Assembly: GCA_022414725.1 (NCBI GenBank)
Contig: CM039463.1
Location: forward strand, 57,451,909 to 57,515,908
DNA: 64,000 nt
Direction of reading: 5' to 3'
Source of the DNA: Microglena sp. YARC
Taxonomy: Eukaryota > Chlorophyta > Chlorophyceae > Chlamydomonadales > Chlamydomonadaceae
Shown: positions 50,805-60,299 of the stretch, piece after piece
Layout: each line of letters starts with the position of its first letter
How positions within the stretch are numbered: the first letter of the stretch is position 1
Position numbers and translations under genes: made by a program
Notes under the pieces: model-generated
Seen by the model: the letters and a program-made list of their open reading frames with translations, nothing else
Databases searched by the model: none
What the model was told of the DNA's origin: nothing

Positions 50805-50995
50805 TTTTTCTTCCCCAATATATATAGCGATCGCTACTTTTGACCCCGTTTTTGTCCAAATTGCCGCTAGACAAAAAAGTTTTGGTCCTAAATTACCCTG
50901 AATGGCCCTGGCAAGCTATAAAACGCTGTCCCTGCAGGACTACTAAAACCATACAGCTAGAAATAAACCACTTTCAGATTTGAAAAGAAAAGATG
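50805..50995 (+). mobile_element. TATATAGCGATCGCTAG family, copy 3
   Basis: CCAATATATATAGCGATCGC then TACTTTTGACCCCGTTTTTG, AAACGCTGTCCCTGCAGGAC and CCACTTTCAGATTTGAAAAG. Confidence 0.7.
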
Positions 50996-51002
50996 TGCCG
51001 TG

Positions 51003-51490
51003 AAGTAGGGAAGCGTGGTAGCTGACGGACCTTGTGAACACACTGTAACACACTGCTCTGAAAATTTGAATTTGAATTTGAATTTAAAAAGAAAAGAAAA
51101 TACAGGAATGAGGCAGGGAAGCGTGGTAGCTGACGGACCTTGTGAACACACTGCAACACACTGCTCTGAGAATTTGAATTTGAATTTGAATTTGAAAAGA
51201 AAAGAAAAGACAGGAATGAGGCAGGGAAGTGTGGTAGCTGATGAACCTTGTGAACACACTGCAACACACTGCTCTGAGAATTTGAATTTGAATTTGAATT
51301 TGAGAAGAAAAGAAAAGACAGGAATGAGGCAGGGAAGTGTGGTAGCTGACGGACCTTGTGAACACACTGCAACACACTGCTCTGAGAATTTGAATTTGAA
51401 TTTGAAAAGAAAAGAAAAGACAGGAATGAGGCAGGGAAGCGTGGTAGCTGACGGACCTTGTGAACACACTGCAACACACTGCTCTGAAAA
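51003..51490 (+). repeat. About 108-bp array with (GAATTT)n
   Basis: Five copies of GGTAGCTGACGGACCTTGTG then AACACACTGCAACACACTGC, followed by two to four GAATTT units and GAAAAGAAAAGACAGGAATG. Confidence 0.9.
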
Positions 51491-51529
51491 TTTTGTGTGT
51501 TTGAGTGTGTCTTTGTGCGTTAGTGTGTG

Positions 51530-52184
51530 TGTGGCAGGGTACTTCTTTTGACGATTTGACGATTTACTGTTATTTTCTTCTTCTTCTGATCTCCACACAA
51601 CTCCAACCAAGGGCCTCAAACCGCCGTATTTTCCTGCCTTATGCAGCGCTCTTGTCCATGAGCTCGTCCCATTGGAATCAGTGCTACTAGTCACCATGTT
51701 TCAGAATTGTCAACCACCCAGACCTCATTCAAATCCAAATAATTAAATTACCCTAAATACCCTAGCTTTCTTTGTTATATTCGCCTGCCTTACCGCGAGG
51801 TACTTCTTTCGACGTTTTGACGATTTACTGTTATTTTTTTCTCCTTCTCATCCACACACAACTCCTATCACAAGGGCCTCCAACCGTTGTATTTTGCTGT
51901 CTTGTGAAGGGCCCGTGTCCGTGAGTCATACCCATTGGAATCAGTGATATAATTCACCAGGTTACAGAATTGTAAGTCACTCAGACCTCATTCAATCATA
52001 AAAAAAAAAAATCCCATCAACAAAAAAAAAATCTTGCTGGTCATGCAGGGCTTGCGTCCATGAGCCCATCCCTCAGAATCAGCGCTACTAGTCAAGTTAC
52101 AGAATTGTATCTCACTCAGACCCCATTCAAAGCCTAATAATTAAATAACCCTAAATATCACGGCTGGTCATGCAGGGCTCATGT
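51530..52184 (+). repeat. About 240-bp units preceding the 29-bp array
   Basis: GGGTACTTCTTTYGACG, CTTRTGCAGCGCTCTTGTCC-like and ATTGGAATCAGTGCTACTAG segments recur near 51540, 51800 and 52045. Each has an acceptor-like GTCATGCAGGGCT or a relative, related to the real acceptor at 53972. Confidence 0.7.
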
Positions 52185-53163
52185 CCATGATTTCTACCCA
52201 TCAGAATCTGTGCTACTAGTCACCAGGTTACAGAATCTGTGCTACTAGTCACCAGGTTACAGAATCTGTGCTACTAGTCACCAGGTTACAGAATCTGTGC
52301 TACTAGTAACCAGGTTACAGAATCTGTGCTACTAGTAACCAGGTTACAGAATCTGTGCTACTAGTCACCAGGTTACAGAATCTGTGCTACTAGTAACCAG
52401 GTTACAGAATCTGTGCTACTAGTCACCAGGTTACAAAAATCTGTGCTACTAGTAACCAGGTTACAGAATCTGTGCTACTAGTCACCAGGTTACAGAATCT
52501 GTGCTACTAGTAACCAGGTTACAGAATCTGTGCTACTAGTCACCAGGTTACAGAATCTGTGCTACAAGTAACCAGGTTACAGAATCTGTGCTACTAGTCA
52601 CCAGGTTACAGAATCTGTGCTACTAGTCACCAGGTTACAGAATCTGTGCTACTAGTCACCAGGTTACAGAATCTGTGCTACTAGTAACCAGGTTACAGAA
52701 TCTGTGCTACTAGTCACCAGGTTACAGAATCTGTGCTACTAGTCACCAGGTTACAGAATCTGTGCTACTAGTCACCAGGTTACAGAATCTGTGCTACTAC
52801 TCACCAGGTTACAGAATCTGTGCTACTAGTAACCAGGTTACAGAATCTGTGCTACTAGTCACCAGGTTACAGAATCTGTGCTACTAGTAACCAGGTTACA
52901 GAATCTGTGCTACTAGTAACCAGGTTACAGAATCTGTGCTACTAGTCACCAGGTTACAGAATCTGTGCTACTAGTCACCAGGTTACAGAATCTGTGCTAC
53001 TAGTCACCAGGTTACAGAATCTGTGCTACTAGTCACCAGGTTACAGAATCTGTGCTACTAGTCACCAGGTTACAGAATCTGTGCTACTAGTCACCAGGTT
53101 ACTGAATCTGTGCTACTAGTCACCAGGTTACAGAATCTGTGCTACTAGTCACCAGGTTACAGA
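52185..53163 (+). repeat. 29-bp array CAGAATCTGTGCTACTAGTC
   Basis: About 34 copies, each completed by ACCAGGTTA. Two variants alternate irregularly: TAGTCACC and TAGTAACC. The unit is one segment of the surrounding larger repeat. Confidence 0.95.
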
Positions 53164-53972
53164 CTTGTAACTCACCCAGACCTCATTTATGCTAAATATC
53201 CCTGAATATTATAGCTGGCCATACAGGGCTGGTCTACATAGGTTCTACCCAAGTGAAATCTGTGCTACTAGTCACCAGGTTACAGAATTGTTACTCACTC
53301 AGACCCCATTCAAAGCCACCTAATTAAATGACCCTAAATATTCTGGCTGGTCAAGTTACAGAATTAAATCCGGCTCAGATCCCATTCAAAATATAAATAA
53401 GAAATAGAATACATCCGAAATATACAACCCTACATATTTTGGCTGGTCATGCAGGGCTGGTGTCCATGAGCTCATCCCTCTTCTTCTTCTCAGATCTATA
53501 CAACTTCTATTGGCATCCGTGCTACTGATCAGGTTACAGAAGTATGTCTGATCTCATTCAAAATAAAAACAAGAATACAAATAAATAATCCTAAATATTC
53601 TGGCTCGTCACGCAGGGCTGGCGTCCATGAGCTCCTCCCTCGGACTGATGGGCCGCATGATGAGCTCGCTGGTTGACACTCATTCAAAATAAAAATAAAA
53701 TACATAATTATAAATCGTATGGCTGGTCACGCAGGGCTGGTGTCCATGAGCTCCTCCCTCGGACTGATGGGCCGCATGATGAGCTCGCTGGTTGACACTC
53801 ATTCAAAATAAAAATAAAATACATAATTATAAATCGTATGGCTGGTCACGCAGGGCTGGTGTCCATGAGCTCCTCCCTCGGACTGATGGGCCGCATGATG
53901 AGCTCGCTGGTTGACACTCATTCAAAATAAAAATAAAACACATAATTATAAATCGTCTGGCTGGTCACGCAG
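53164..53972 (+). repeat. Acceptor-type copies of gene C exon 4, about 117-bp array at its end
   Basis: GTCACGCAG|GGCTGGTGTCCATGAGCTCC then TCCCTCGGACTGATGGGCCG recurs at 53610, 53728 and 53845. Each breaks off after GAGCTCGCTGGTTGA into ATAAATCG-type intron. Earlier copies (53215, 53450) keep only GCAGGGCTGGTGTCC. Confidence 0.9.
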
Positions 53973-54196
53973 GGCTGGTGTCCATGAGCTCCTCCCTCAG
54001 ACTTATGGGCCGCATGATGAGCTCGCTGGTTGAGAACCAAAGTAGCACCACGTTCCAGAAGCTGGCTGAATCTTTCAACGACGGTGCTGCGCTGGCCACT
54101 GCCCTCACTGGCCCTGCCTCCGATGCTTACTTTCTCACGATCCTCGAGACCATCGTGTCCTCTGTCAGGAAGATGGGCGCTGGTGACATCATTGTG
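53973..54196 (+). CDS. Gene C, fourth exon
   Basis: After GTCACGCAG it enters in phase 1 (PGLVSMSSSLRLMGRMMSSL across the join). It continues VENQSSTTFQKLAESFNDGA, ALATALTGPASDAYFLTILE and TIVSSVRKMGAGDIIV, and ends GTG|GTACGT. This is 224 nt and leaves in phase 0. It reads as a helical soluble domain; no family is recognised. Copies of its start lie upstream and copies of its end lie downstream, so it is the only full version. Confidence 0.7.
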
Positions 54197-54880
54197 GTAC
54201 GTTGGCATGAGACAATCTTTTTCTTGTGGTACGTTTCATTGAGAAATCGCGTCCTCTGTCAAAACAATGGGCGCTGGTGATATCGACGTGGTACGTTTTC
54301 TCGATACAACCGTGTCCTCTGACAGGAAGATGGGCGCTGGTGACATCACTGTGGTACGTTGGCATGAGACAATCGTTTTCTTGTGGTACGTTTGCTTAAG
54401 ACAATCCTGTCATTGTGGTACGTTTTCTCAAGACAACCATGTCCTTCGTCAGGATGATGGGCGCTGGTGACATCATTGTGGTACGTTGGCATGAGACAAT
54501 CGTTTTCTTGTGGTACGTTTGCTTAAGACAACCGTGTCCTCTGTCAGGATGATGGGCGCTGGTGACTTCATTGTGGTACGTTGGCATGAGACAATCGTTT
54601 TCTTGTGGTACGTTGGCTTGAGACAATAGTTTTATTGTGGTACGTTGGCTTAAGACAATCCTGTCATTGTGGTACGTAGGGCCGTTGGCTTGAGACAATC
54701 CTTTTCTTGTGGTACGTTTCATTGAGAAATCGCGTCCTCTGTCAAGAAGATGGGCAATGGTGATATCGACGTAGTACGTTTTTTCGGTACGACCGTGTCC
54801 TCTATCAAGAAGTTGGGAGCTGGTGATATCATTGTGGTACGTTCACTGCAAATTTAAAGTGTCTTCGGCACTCTTTTCCA
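54197..54880 (+). repeat. Donor-type copies of gene C exon 4
   Basis: GTGTCCTCTGTCAGGAAGAT then GGGCGCTGGTGACATCATTG TG|GTACGTT recurs about six times (54250, 54315, 54440, 54535, 54730, 54790). Extra copies of TTGTGGTACGTTKGCTTRAG lie between them. Confidence 0.9.
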
Positions 54881-54904
54881 CACCAGCCTCTTACAGTGAT
54901 TTGC

Positions 54905-55098
54905 AATGGTCTAGTGGTAGACCAGATCGCTTAAGAATGAAGAGTCGGGGGTTCGACACCCCCTTCGGTCGCTCTTGGCGTTGCAGGTCGTCGTCAACCG
55001 CGATGGTAGCTTGTCCAGGTGAGGTAGGAGATCGCTCCCCACCCGCGTACGACGGGCTCCCTTAACACCACGCCCCACCAGGCGTTATCATTACCTTT
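54905..55098 (+). mobile_element. tRNA-derived SINE, full-length copy
   Basis: A box TGGTCTAGTGG (54907-54917), B box GGTTCGACACC (54950-54960), body GTTGCAGGTCGTCGTCAACC, tail ACCACGCCCCACCAGGCGTT then ATCATTACC and a T-run. Confidence 0.85.
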
Positions 55099-55107
55099 TT
55101 TCCACAC

Positions 55108-55660
55108 CCTTGCAGTACCCCTCTCACCTGAATTTAAAGGGCCTTCGGCACTTTTTTCCACACCCTTGCAGTACCCCTCTCACCTGAATTTAGAGGGTCT
55201 TGGGCACTCTTTTCCACACCCTTGCAGTACCCCTCTCACCCAAATTTATAGAGTCTTGGGCACCCTTTTCCGCACCCTTGCGGTACCCCTCTCACCCGTA
55301 TTTAGAGAGTCTTGGGCACCCTTTTCCGCACCCTTGCGGTACCCCTCTCACCCGTATTTAGAGAGTCTTGGGCACCCTTTTCCGCACCCTTGCGGTACCC
55401 CTCTCACCCGTATTTAGAGAGTCTCCGGCACCCTTTTTCGCACCCTTGCAGTTCTCCTCTCACCCGTATTTAGACGGTCTTAGGCACCCTTTTTTGCACC
55501 CATGCAGCGACCTTCCCCCATAGAAGGCAACCGTATGAGCCAAAGACCATTGTGCTGAAGAAGCAATGACCCCCCAAGTTTGCATTGCAGTAGCCACTGC
55601 AAATTTAGAGAGTCTCCGGAACCCTTTTCTGCACCCATGGAGTACCCCTCCCACCCAAAA
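55108..55660 (+). repeat. 56-bp array
   Basis: About nine copies of GCACCCTTGCGGTACCCCTC then TCACCCGTATTTAGAGAGTC and TTGGGCACCC. They are diverged at both ends. Confidence 0.9.
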
Positions 55661-55829
55661 TGCACCCTTCCAAGTCTTGTAAAAAAATGCCTAAGGCACC
55701 CAAAATTAGCAGTGGTTTTCTGTTCTGCACAGCTGTTGGTGTCATTGTGGTATTTTATCGTTTTCAAAAAAAGGTGAAATCCGAGGAGGGGGACAGAAAG
55801 ACTGATTTTGGACCGCATCATCAAAACGC

Positions 55830-55953
55830 CCCCTCCTTAACCCCCCCCTACCCCCCCCCCCCCTCTCAGACATACACACACACACACAAGCACAAACTCA
55901 GATCCCAATACACATGTGATACTGCTTGCTCTAGGTCCCAGCTGGTTGGACAA

Positions 55954-56000
<47 letters not shown>

Positions 56001-56340
56001 ACAAACTCAGATCCCAATGCACATGCGATACTGCTTGCTCTAGGTCCCAGCTGGTTGGACAAGGCCCTTCCCTGAGAAGTAGAACGGAGTGGTCCCCCCC
56101 CCCCTCCCCTCAGACATCCAACCCAGCATGCCATGCTTGTCCTGCTACACAAGACACGCACACACACACACACATACGCACAAACTCATATCCCAATGCA
56201 CATGCCATACTGCGTGCTCTAGGTTCCAGCTGGTTGGACAAGGCCCCCCCCTGAGAAGAAGAACGGAGTGGTTCCCCCCCCTCCTCTCGGACATCCCACC
56301 CAGCATGCCATGCTTGTACTGCTACACAAGACTGGCAGCT
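55830..56340 (+). repeat. About 125-190-bp array with poly-C and (CA)n
   Basis: Three units of CAAACTCAGATCCCAATGCA then TACTGCTTGCTCTAGGTCCC and AGCTGGTTGGACAAGGCCC. C-runs and CA repeats lie between them. Confidence 0.85.
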
Positions 56341-56350
56341 GCACCTACAG

Positions 56351-56390
56351 CATTGGTGTGGTCAACACTGGAGAGGGTGTGGATTACCAT
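56351..56390 (+). CDS. Candidate mini-exon copy with both splice sites (1)
   Basis: Flanked by CACCTACAG and GTGAGT, 40 nt. In one frame it gives IGVVNTGEGVDYH. Only three of seven copies have an AG acceptor; the others have GTAAACG at that place. Confidence 0.4.
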
Positions 56391-56792
56391 GTGAGTGCTG
56401 GTGGTCGTTTTTGACCCAATTGTTTCCCGTTTGTTCTTCGTTTTAAACGTTTTTCGAATTCTCTGGCTGTCATCTGTAAACGCATTGGTGTGGTCAACAC
56501 TGGAGAAGGTGTGGAGTACCATGTGAGTGCTGGTGGTCGTTTTTGACCCAATTGTTGCCCGTTTGTTCTTCGTTTTATACGTTTTTTCGAATTCTCTGGC
56601 TGTCTGCTGTAAACGCATTGGTGTGGTCAACACTGGAGAAGGTGTGGAGTGCCATGTAAGTGCTGGTGGTCGTTGTACCCAAAGTTTTTTCCACTTGTTT
56701 TTCGCCTTTTTTAACGCTTCTGGTGGTCGTCCCCCCTCCTTTTTGTTTTCCTTCTTTCCTTTTTCGAATGCTCTGACTATCTGCACCTACAG

Positions 56793-56832
56793 CATTGGTG
56801 TGGTCAACAATGGGGAGGGTGTGGAGTACCAT
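56793..56832 (+). CDS. Candidate mini-exon copy with both splice sites (2)
   Basis: Flanked by CACCTACAG and GTACGT, 40 nt, IGVVNNGEGVEYH. Confidence 0.35.
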
Positions 56833-56969
56833 GTACGTGCTGGTGGTCGTTGTACCCAAAGTTTTTTCCATTTGTTTTTCGCCTTTTTTAACGTTTCTGG
56901 TGGTCGTCCCCCCCCCATTTTGTTTTCCTTTTTTCCTTTTTCGAATTCTCTGACTATCTGCACCTACAG

Positions 56970-57009
56970 CATTGGTGTGGTCAACACTGGGGAGGGTGTG
57001 GAGTACCAT
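56970..57009 (+). CDS. Candidate mini-exon copy with both splice sites (3)
   Basis: Flanked by CACCTACAG and GTAAGT, 40 nt, IGVVNTGEGVEYH. Three copies together would be 120 nt and keep frame between the phase-0 end of 54196 and the phase-0 start of 59349, with no stop in the joined reading. Confidence 0.35.
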
Positions 57010-57574
57010 GTAAGTGTTGGTGGTCGTTTTTTACCCAAAGTGGTTCCGTTTGTTTTTTGTTTTAAACGTTTTTTCGAATCCTCTGGCTGTCATCTGTAAA
57101 CACGTTGGTGTGGTCAACACTGGAGAAGGTGTGGAGTACCATGTAAGTGCTGGTGGTCGTTGTACCCAAAGTTTTATCCATTTGTTTTTCGCCTTTTTTA
57201 AACGTTTCTGGTCATTGTTTCCCCCCCATTTTGTTTACATTTTTTCCTTTTTTTTGAATTCTCTGACTGTCTGTGGTAAACGCATTGGTGTGGTCAACAC
57301 TGGGGAAGGTGTGTAGTACCATGTAAGTGCTGGTGGTCGTTAGAAAAAGAAAAAAAACGTTTTTTTGTCTTCCGTCTTATCATTTTTCGATTCTCGTGCT
57401 GTCTGCTGTAAAAGCCCGCATGCAATTTCAAGAAGATACAACCCTTTCACTTTTCCTTGAAAGTTACATTTCACTGTTAACTATAATAAAGTCCGCTATT
57501 TTTGTAGGGTTGGTATGGTTAGTAAGTATGCCCCCTTTTAATTTTGGTAACCTGACTTTATTAAAGTGATGTTT

Positions 57575-57865
57575 GTGTACTTTAGGGAGTACACAGGTTG
57601 ATTTTTGTACTTTAGGTAGTACACAGATTGATTTTTGTACTTTAGGTAGTACGCAGATTGATTTTTGTACTTCAGGTAGTACGCAGATTGATTTTTGTAC
57701 TTTAGGTAGTACGCAGATTGATTTTTGTACTTTAGGTAGTACGCAGATTGATTTTTGTACTTTAGGTAGTACGCAGATTGTTTTGTGTACTTTAGGTAGT
57801 ACGCAGGTTGATTTTTGTACTTTAGGTAGTACGCAGATTGATTTTTGTACTTCAGGTAGTATGCA
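57575..57865 (+). repeat. 30-bp array
   Basis: Ten copies of TTTTGTACTTTAGGTAGTAC followed by GCAGATTGAT. Because 30 is divisible by three it stays open in frame. Confidence 0.95.
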
Positions 57866-57949
57866 ACCGTATCACGAGCTCGGGCTTGGTTGGTACACTA
57901 GCACCAGCTTTGACTGACAGGCCGAATCACGATTGCCGACCAGACGCCT

Positions 57950-58140
57950 TGAAAGAGACTGAGAACTTTCCTCCGTGCTGTCATGCGGTAGTCCGCGCTC
58001 AGGTGCAGTAGTGCTGTCACGCGGTAGTGCTGTCACGTGCTCAGGTGCTGTAGTGCTGTCACGCGGTAGTGCTGTCACGCTGTAGTGCTGTCCTGCAGTA
58101 GTCCGCGCTCAGGTGCAGTAGCGGACAGCGAAAGCAAAGC
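57950..58140 (+). repeat. GCTGTCACGCGGTAGT repeats, related to 29455-29610
   Basis: GAGAACTTTCCTCCGTGCTG and GCTCAGGTGCAGTAGCGG match the host sequence of the retroposon insertion at 29485. Here an internal 16-20-bp unit is expanded. Confidence 0.7.
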
Positions 58141-58221
58141 CAACGTTAACTTCCCCAGTGCAAGCGAACCTTCCCGTTTGCTTGCACTGGGGAAAGTTCG
58201 CTTGAACCATCCCCAGCGCAA

Positions 58222-58390
58222 CAGGGTACTTCCATTGACCAAATTGGCCAGCGCTTTAGCGCACTTCGAAAAAAAACTGCGCTGTGTGGTGCAAAAAACG
58301 CAAAAATGCTTGCTGCACCCACAGGGGGTTACAAAAATCTGCGCGAAACGCGCAGTGGCGCCCAAAAAGGCAGCGCACCAGCGCGCGCTT
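58222..58390 (-). mobile_element. MITE, AGGGTACTTCCA family, one end lost
   Basis: It starts CAGGGTACTTCCATTGACC, has GCGCGAAACGCGCAGTGG inside, and stops at CAGCGCGCGCTTG without the GGAAGTACCCT terminus. GAACCATCCCCAG occurs on both sides, so the loss probably came from recombination between flanking repeats. Confidence 0.8.
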
Positions 58391-58555
58391 GAACCATCCC
58401 CAGTGCCAGCTAACGGGGAGGTTCCTTCATCTTCACGCCCCGTTGTAAGGCATAACATTTTTTTCTTATTAGTATGCGGCCAATCAGGTGGAATATTATT
58501 GCACCCTTTAAAAGTTACCCTGCTTGAGGGCAAGGCGTAACATTTTCCATTTTTT

Positions 58556-58595
58556 TAGGGTTTTAGGGTTTAGGGTTTAGGGTTTTTTAGGGTCT
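58556..58595 (+). repeat. Interstitial plant-type telomere tract
   Basis: Three to four imperfect TTTAGGG units. Confidence 0.8.
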
Positions 58596-58729
58596 GATGC
58601 CGCTGCCTCAACTTCACTCCTGGGCAGGGCGTAACAATTTCCATTTTTATTACGCAGCAATTCGGGTGGAATATGATTGCACCCTTTAAGAAAAGTAATG
58701 AGAACACCTGGTGTGGCGTGGTAATTCAC

Positions 58730-59348
58730 CTAAACATAAATTTGCCCGTATGCCCACGTTGCAGCATCTCCAACTGGAGAGATCCGAATAGTTTAAGAGT
58801 ATTTGGTTTTGGTAGATAACTTGATCTTTTCATAGGAAATAAATTCCACCAATAATTGTTAAACTATTAATGGGATATGATTAAATTGTAGACTTTATTA
58901 GCGACAAGCACTGTGTCTGAGCCATGCTGCTTTTGCCCGCAGCCTCATGTTGCAACATCTCCAACTGGATTGAACCAAACAGTTTAAAAGCTTTGATTTT
59001 GGTATACATCTTGCGCTTTTTATAGGAAAGCAAGTCCAATAATTATTTATAAAACACATTCCACCAACAATTCCAGTAATAAACTCCACCTAAAGTTTTG
59101 CCCGCAGCCTCATGTTGCAACATCTCGAAATTCCAAAAATTCCACTAATTTATTCCACCTAAAAATATTTTTGCCCGCAGCCTCACGTTCCTACATCTCC
59201 AACTGGAGTGAACCGAACAGTTTAAAAGTATTTGATTTTGGTACATATCTTGCGCTTTTTATAGGAAAGCAATTCCGATAATTATTTATAAATACATTCC
59301 ACCAGCAATTCCACTAATTTATTCCACCTATAAATATTTTGCCCGCAG
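58730..59348 (+). repeat. Acceptor-type copies of the gene C exon at 59349
   Basis: TTTTGCCCGCAG|CCTCATGTTGCAACATCTCC then AACTGG recurs near 58937, 59098 and 59172, with a decayed form at 58740. Each diverges into AACAGTTTAAAAGTATTTG intron; only the last continues as exon. Confidence 0.88.
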
Positions 59349-59564
59349 CCTCATGTTGCTACATCTCCAACTGGGGAGATCCAAGCTGCACTGGGAGTGG
59401 AGCTGCGTGGAGTTGCCTCAGAGAGAGTAGAGAATAGTCCTTTTTGGTGGGCCCTGCTAAGGCCTCTCCTCTACCCCAATCCCAAATCTGGGCCAGCTAG
59501 CACCTACGAGCAAGTGCTGCCTGCTGCCAACTCTAAATTGTTCTCGGCTAACGTGAACGAGCGG
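59349..59564 (+). CDS. Gene C, last supported exon
   Basis: After TTTTGCCCGCAG it encodes PHVATSPTGEIQAALGVELR, GVASERVENSPFWWALLRPL, LYPNPKSGPASTYEQVLPAA and NSKLFSANVNER in phase 0 for exactly 72 codons, ending GAGCGG|GTAGGT. I do not recognise the family. Acceptor copies lie upstream and donor copies downstream. Belonging to gene C is inferred from strand, order and phase. The gene must continue beyond the window or end in the following repeats. Confidence 0.65.
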
Positions 59565-60050
59565 GTAGGTTGTATAAGTAATAAACATGTATAATTATTA
59601 AGAACCGCCATTTCTGGTGGGCGCTGCCGAGGCCTCTCCTCCACCCCAATCCCAAATCTGGGCCAGCTAGCACCTACCAGCAAGTGCTGCCTGCTGCCAA
59701 CTCTAAACTGTTCTCGGCTAACGTGAATGAGCGGGTAGGTTGTATAAGGAATAAACATGTCTAATTATTAAGAACCGCCATTTCTGGTGGGCGCTGCCGA
59801 GGCCTCTCCTCTACCCCAACCCCAAATCTGGGCCAGCTAGCACCTACAATCAAGTGCTGCCTGCTGCCAACTCTAAACTGTTCTCGGCTAACGTGAACGA
59901 GCGGGAAGGTTGTATAAGAAATATACATATATAATTATTAAGAACCGCCATTTCTGGTGGGCGCTGCCGAGGCCTCTCCTCTACCCCAACCCCAAATCTG
60001 GGCCAGCTAGCACCTACCAGCAAGTGCTGCCTGCTGCCAAACACTGTGCC
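59565..60050 (+). repeat. 170-bp donor-type array of the exon at 59349
   Basis: AGAACCGCCATTTCTGGTGG starts units at 59601, 59771 and 59941. Each repeats about 130 bp of the exon's 3' part (GGCCTCTCCTCTACCCCAA to GTGAAYGAGCGG) plus the donor GTAGGTTGTATAAG or GAAGGTTGTATAAG. The last unit breaks off before the donor. Confidence 0.92.
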
Positions 60051-60240
60051 CCCCCTCCAAAAAAGTGTCCCTACCCCACCCCAACCCACCTCACCTTGAC
60101 CCACCCCACCCCACCCTAAAATAAAACTGTGCCCCCCACTTCCCACTCCACCCCACCCACTTAAACTTAACAGTGCCCCCCCCCCTCCCACCCCCACCCC
60201 ACCCCCAAAAACGGTGTCTTTAGACACCATCATTGATATT
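60051..60240 (+). repeat. CCCCACCC-rich tract
   Basis: Degenerate ACTGTGCCCCCC and CCACCCCACCC units. Confidence 0.8.
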
Positions 60241-60299
60241 TGATATTTGAGCTGAAGAACTGAGCCCTCAAAACTGTTGAGCTACTGAAACCCAGGAAA

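Larger units (their letters stand above)
56341..57330 (+). repeat. Array carrying seven copies of a 40-nt mini-exon
   Basis: CATTGGTGTGGTCAACACTG then GGGAGGGTGTGGAGTACCAT recurs at 56351, 56482, 56611, 56793, 56970, 57103 and 57280, each followed by a GTGAGT/GTAAGT/GTACGT donor or a relative. Spacers carry GGTGGTCGTTGTACCCAAAG and TTCGAATTCTCTGACTATCT. Confidence 0.9.
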
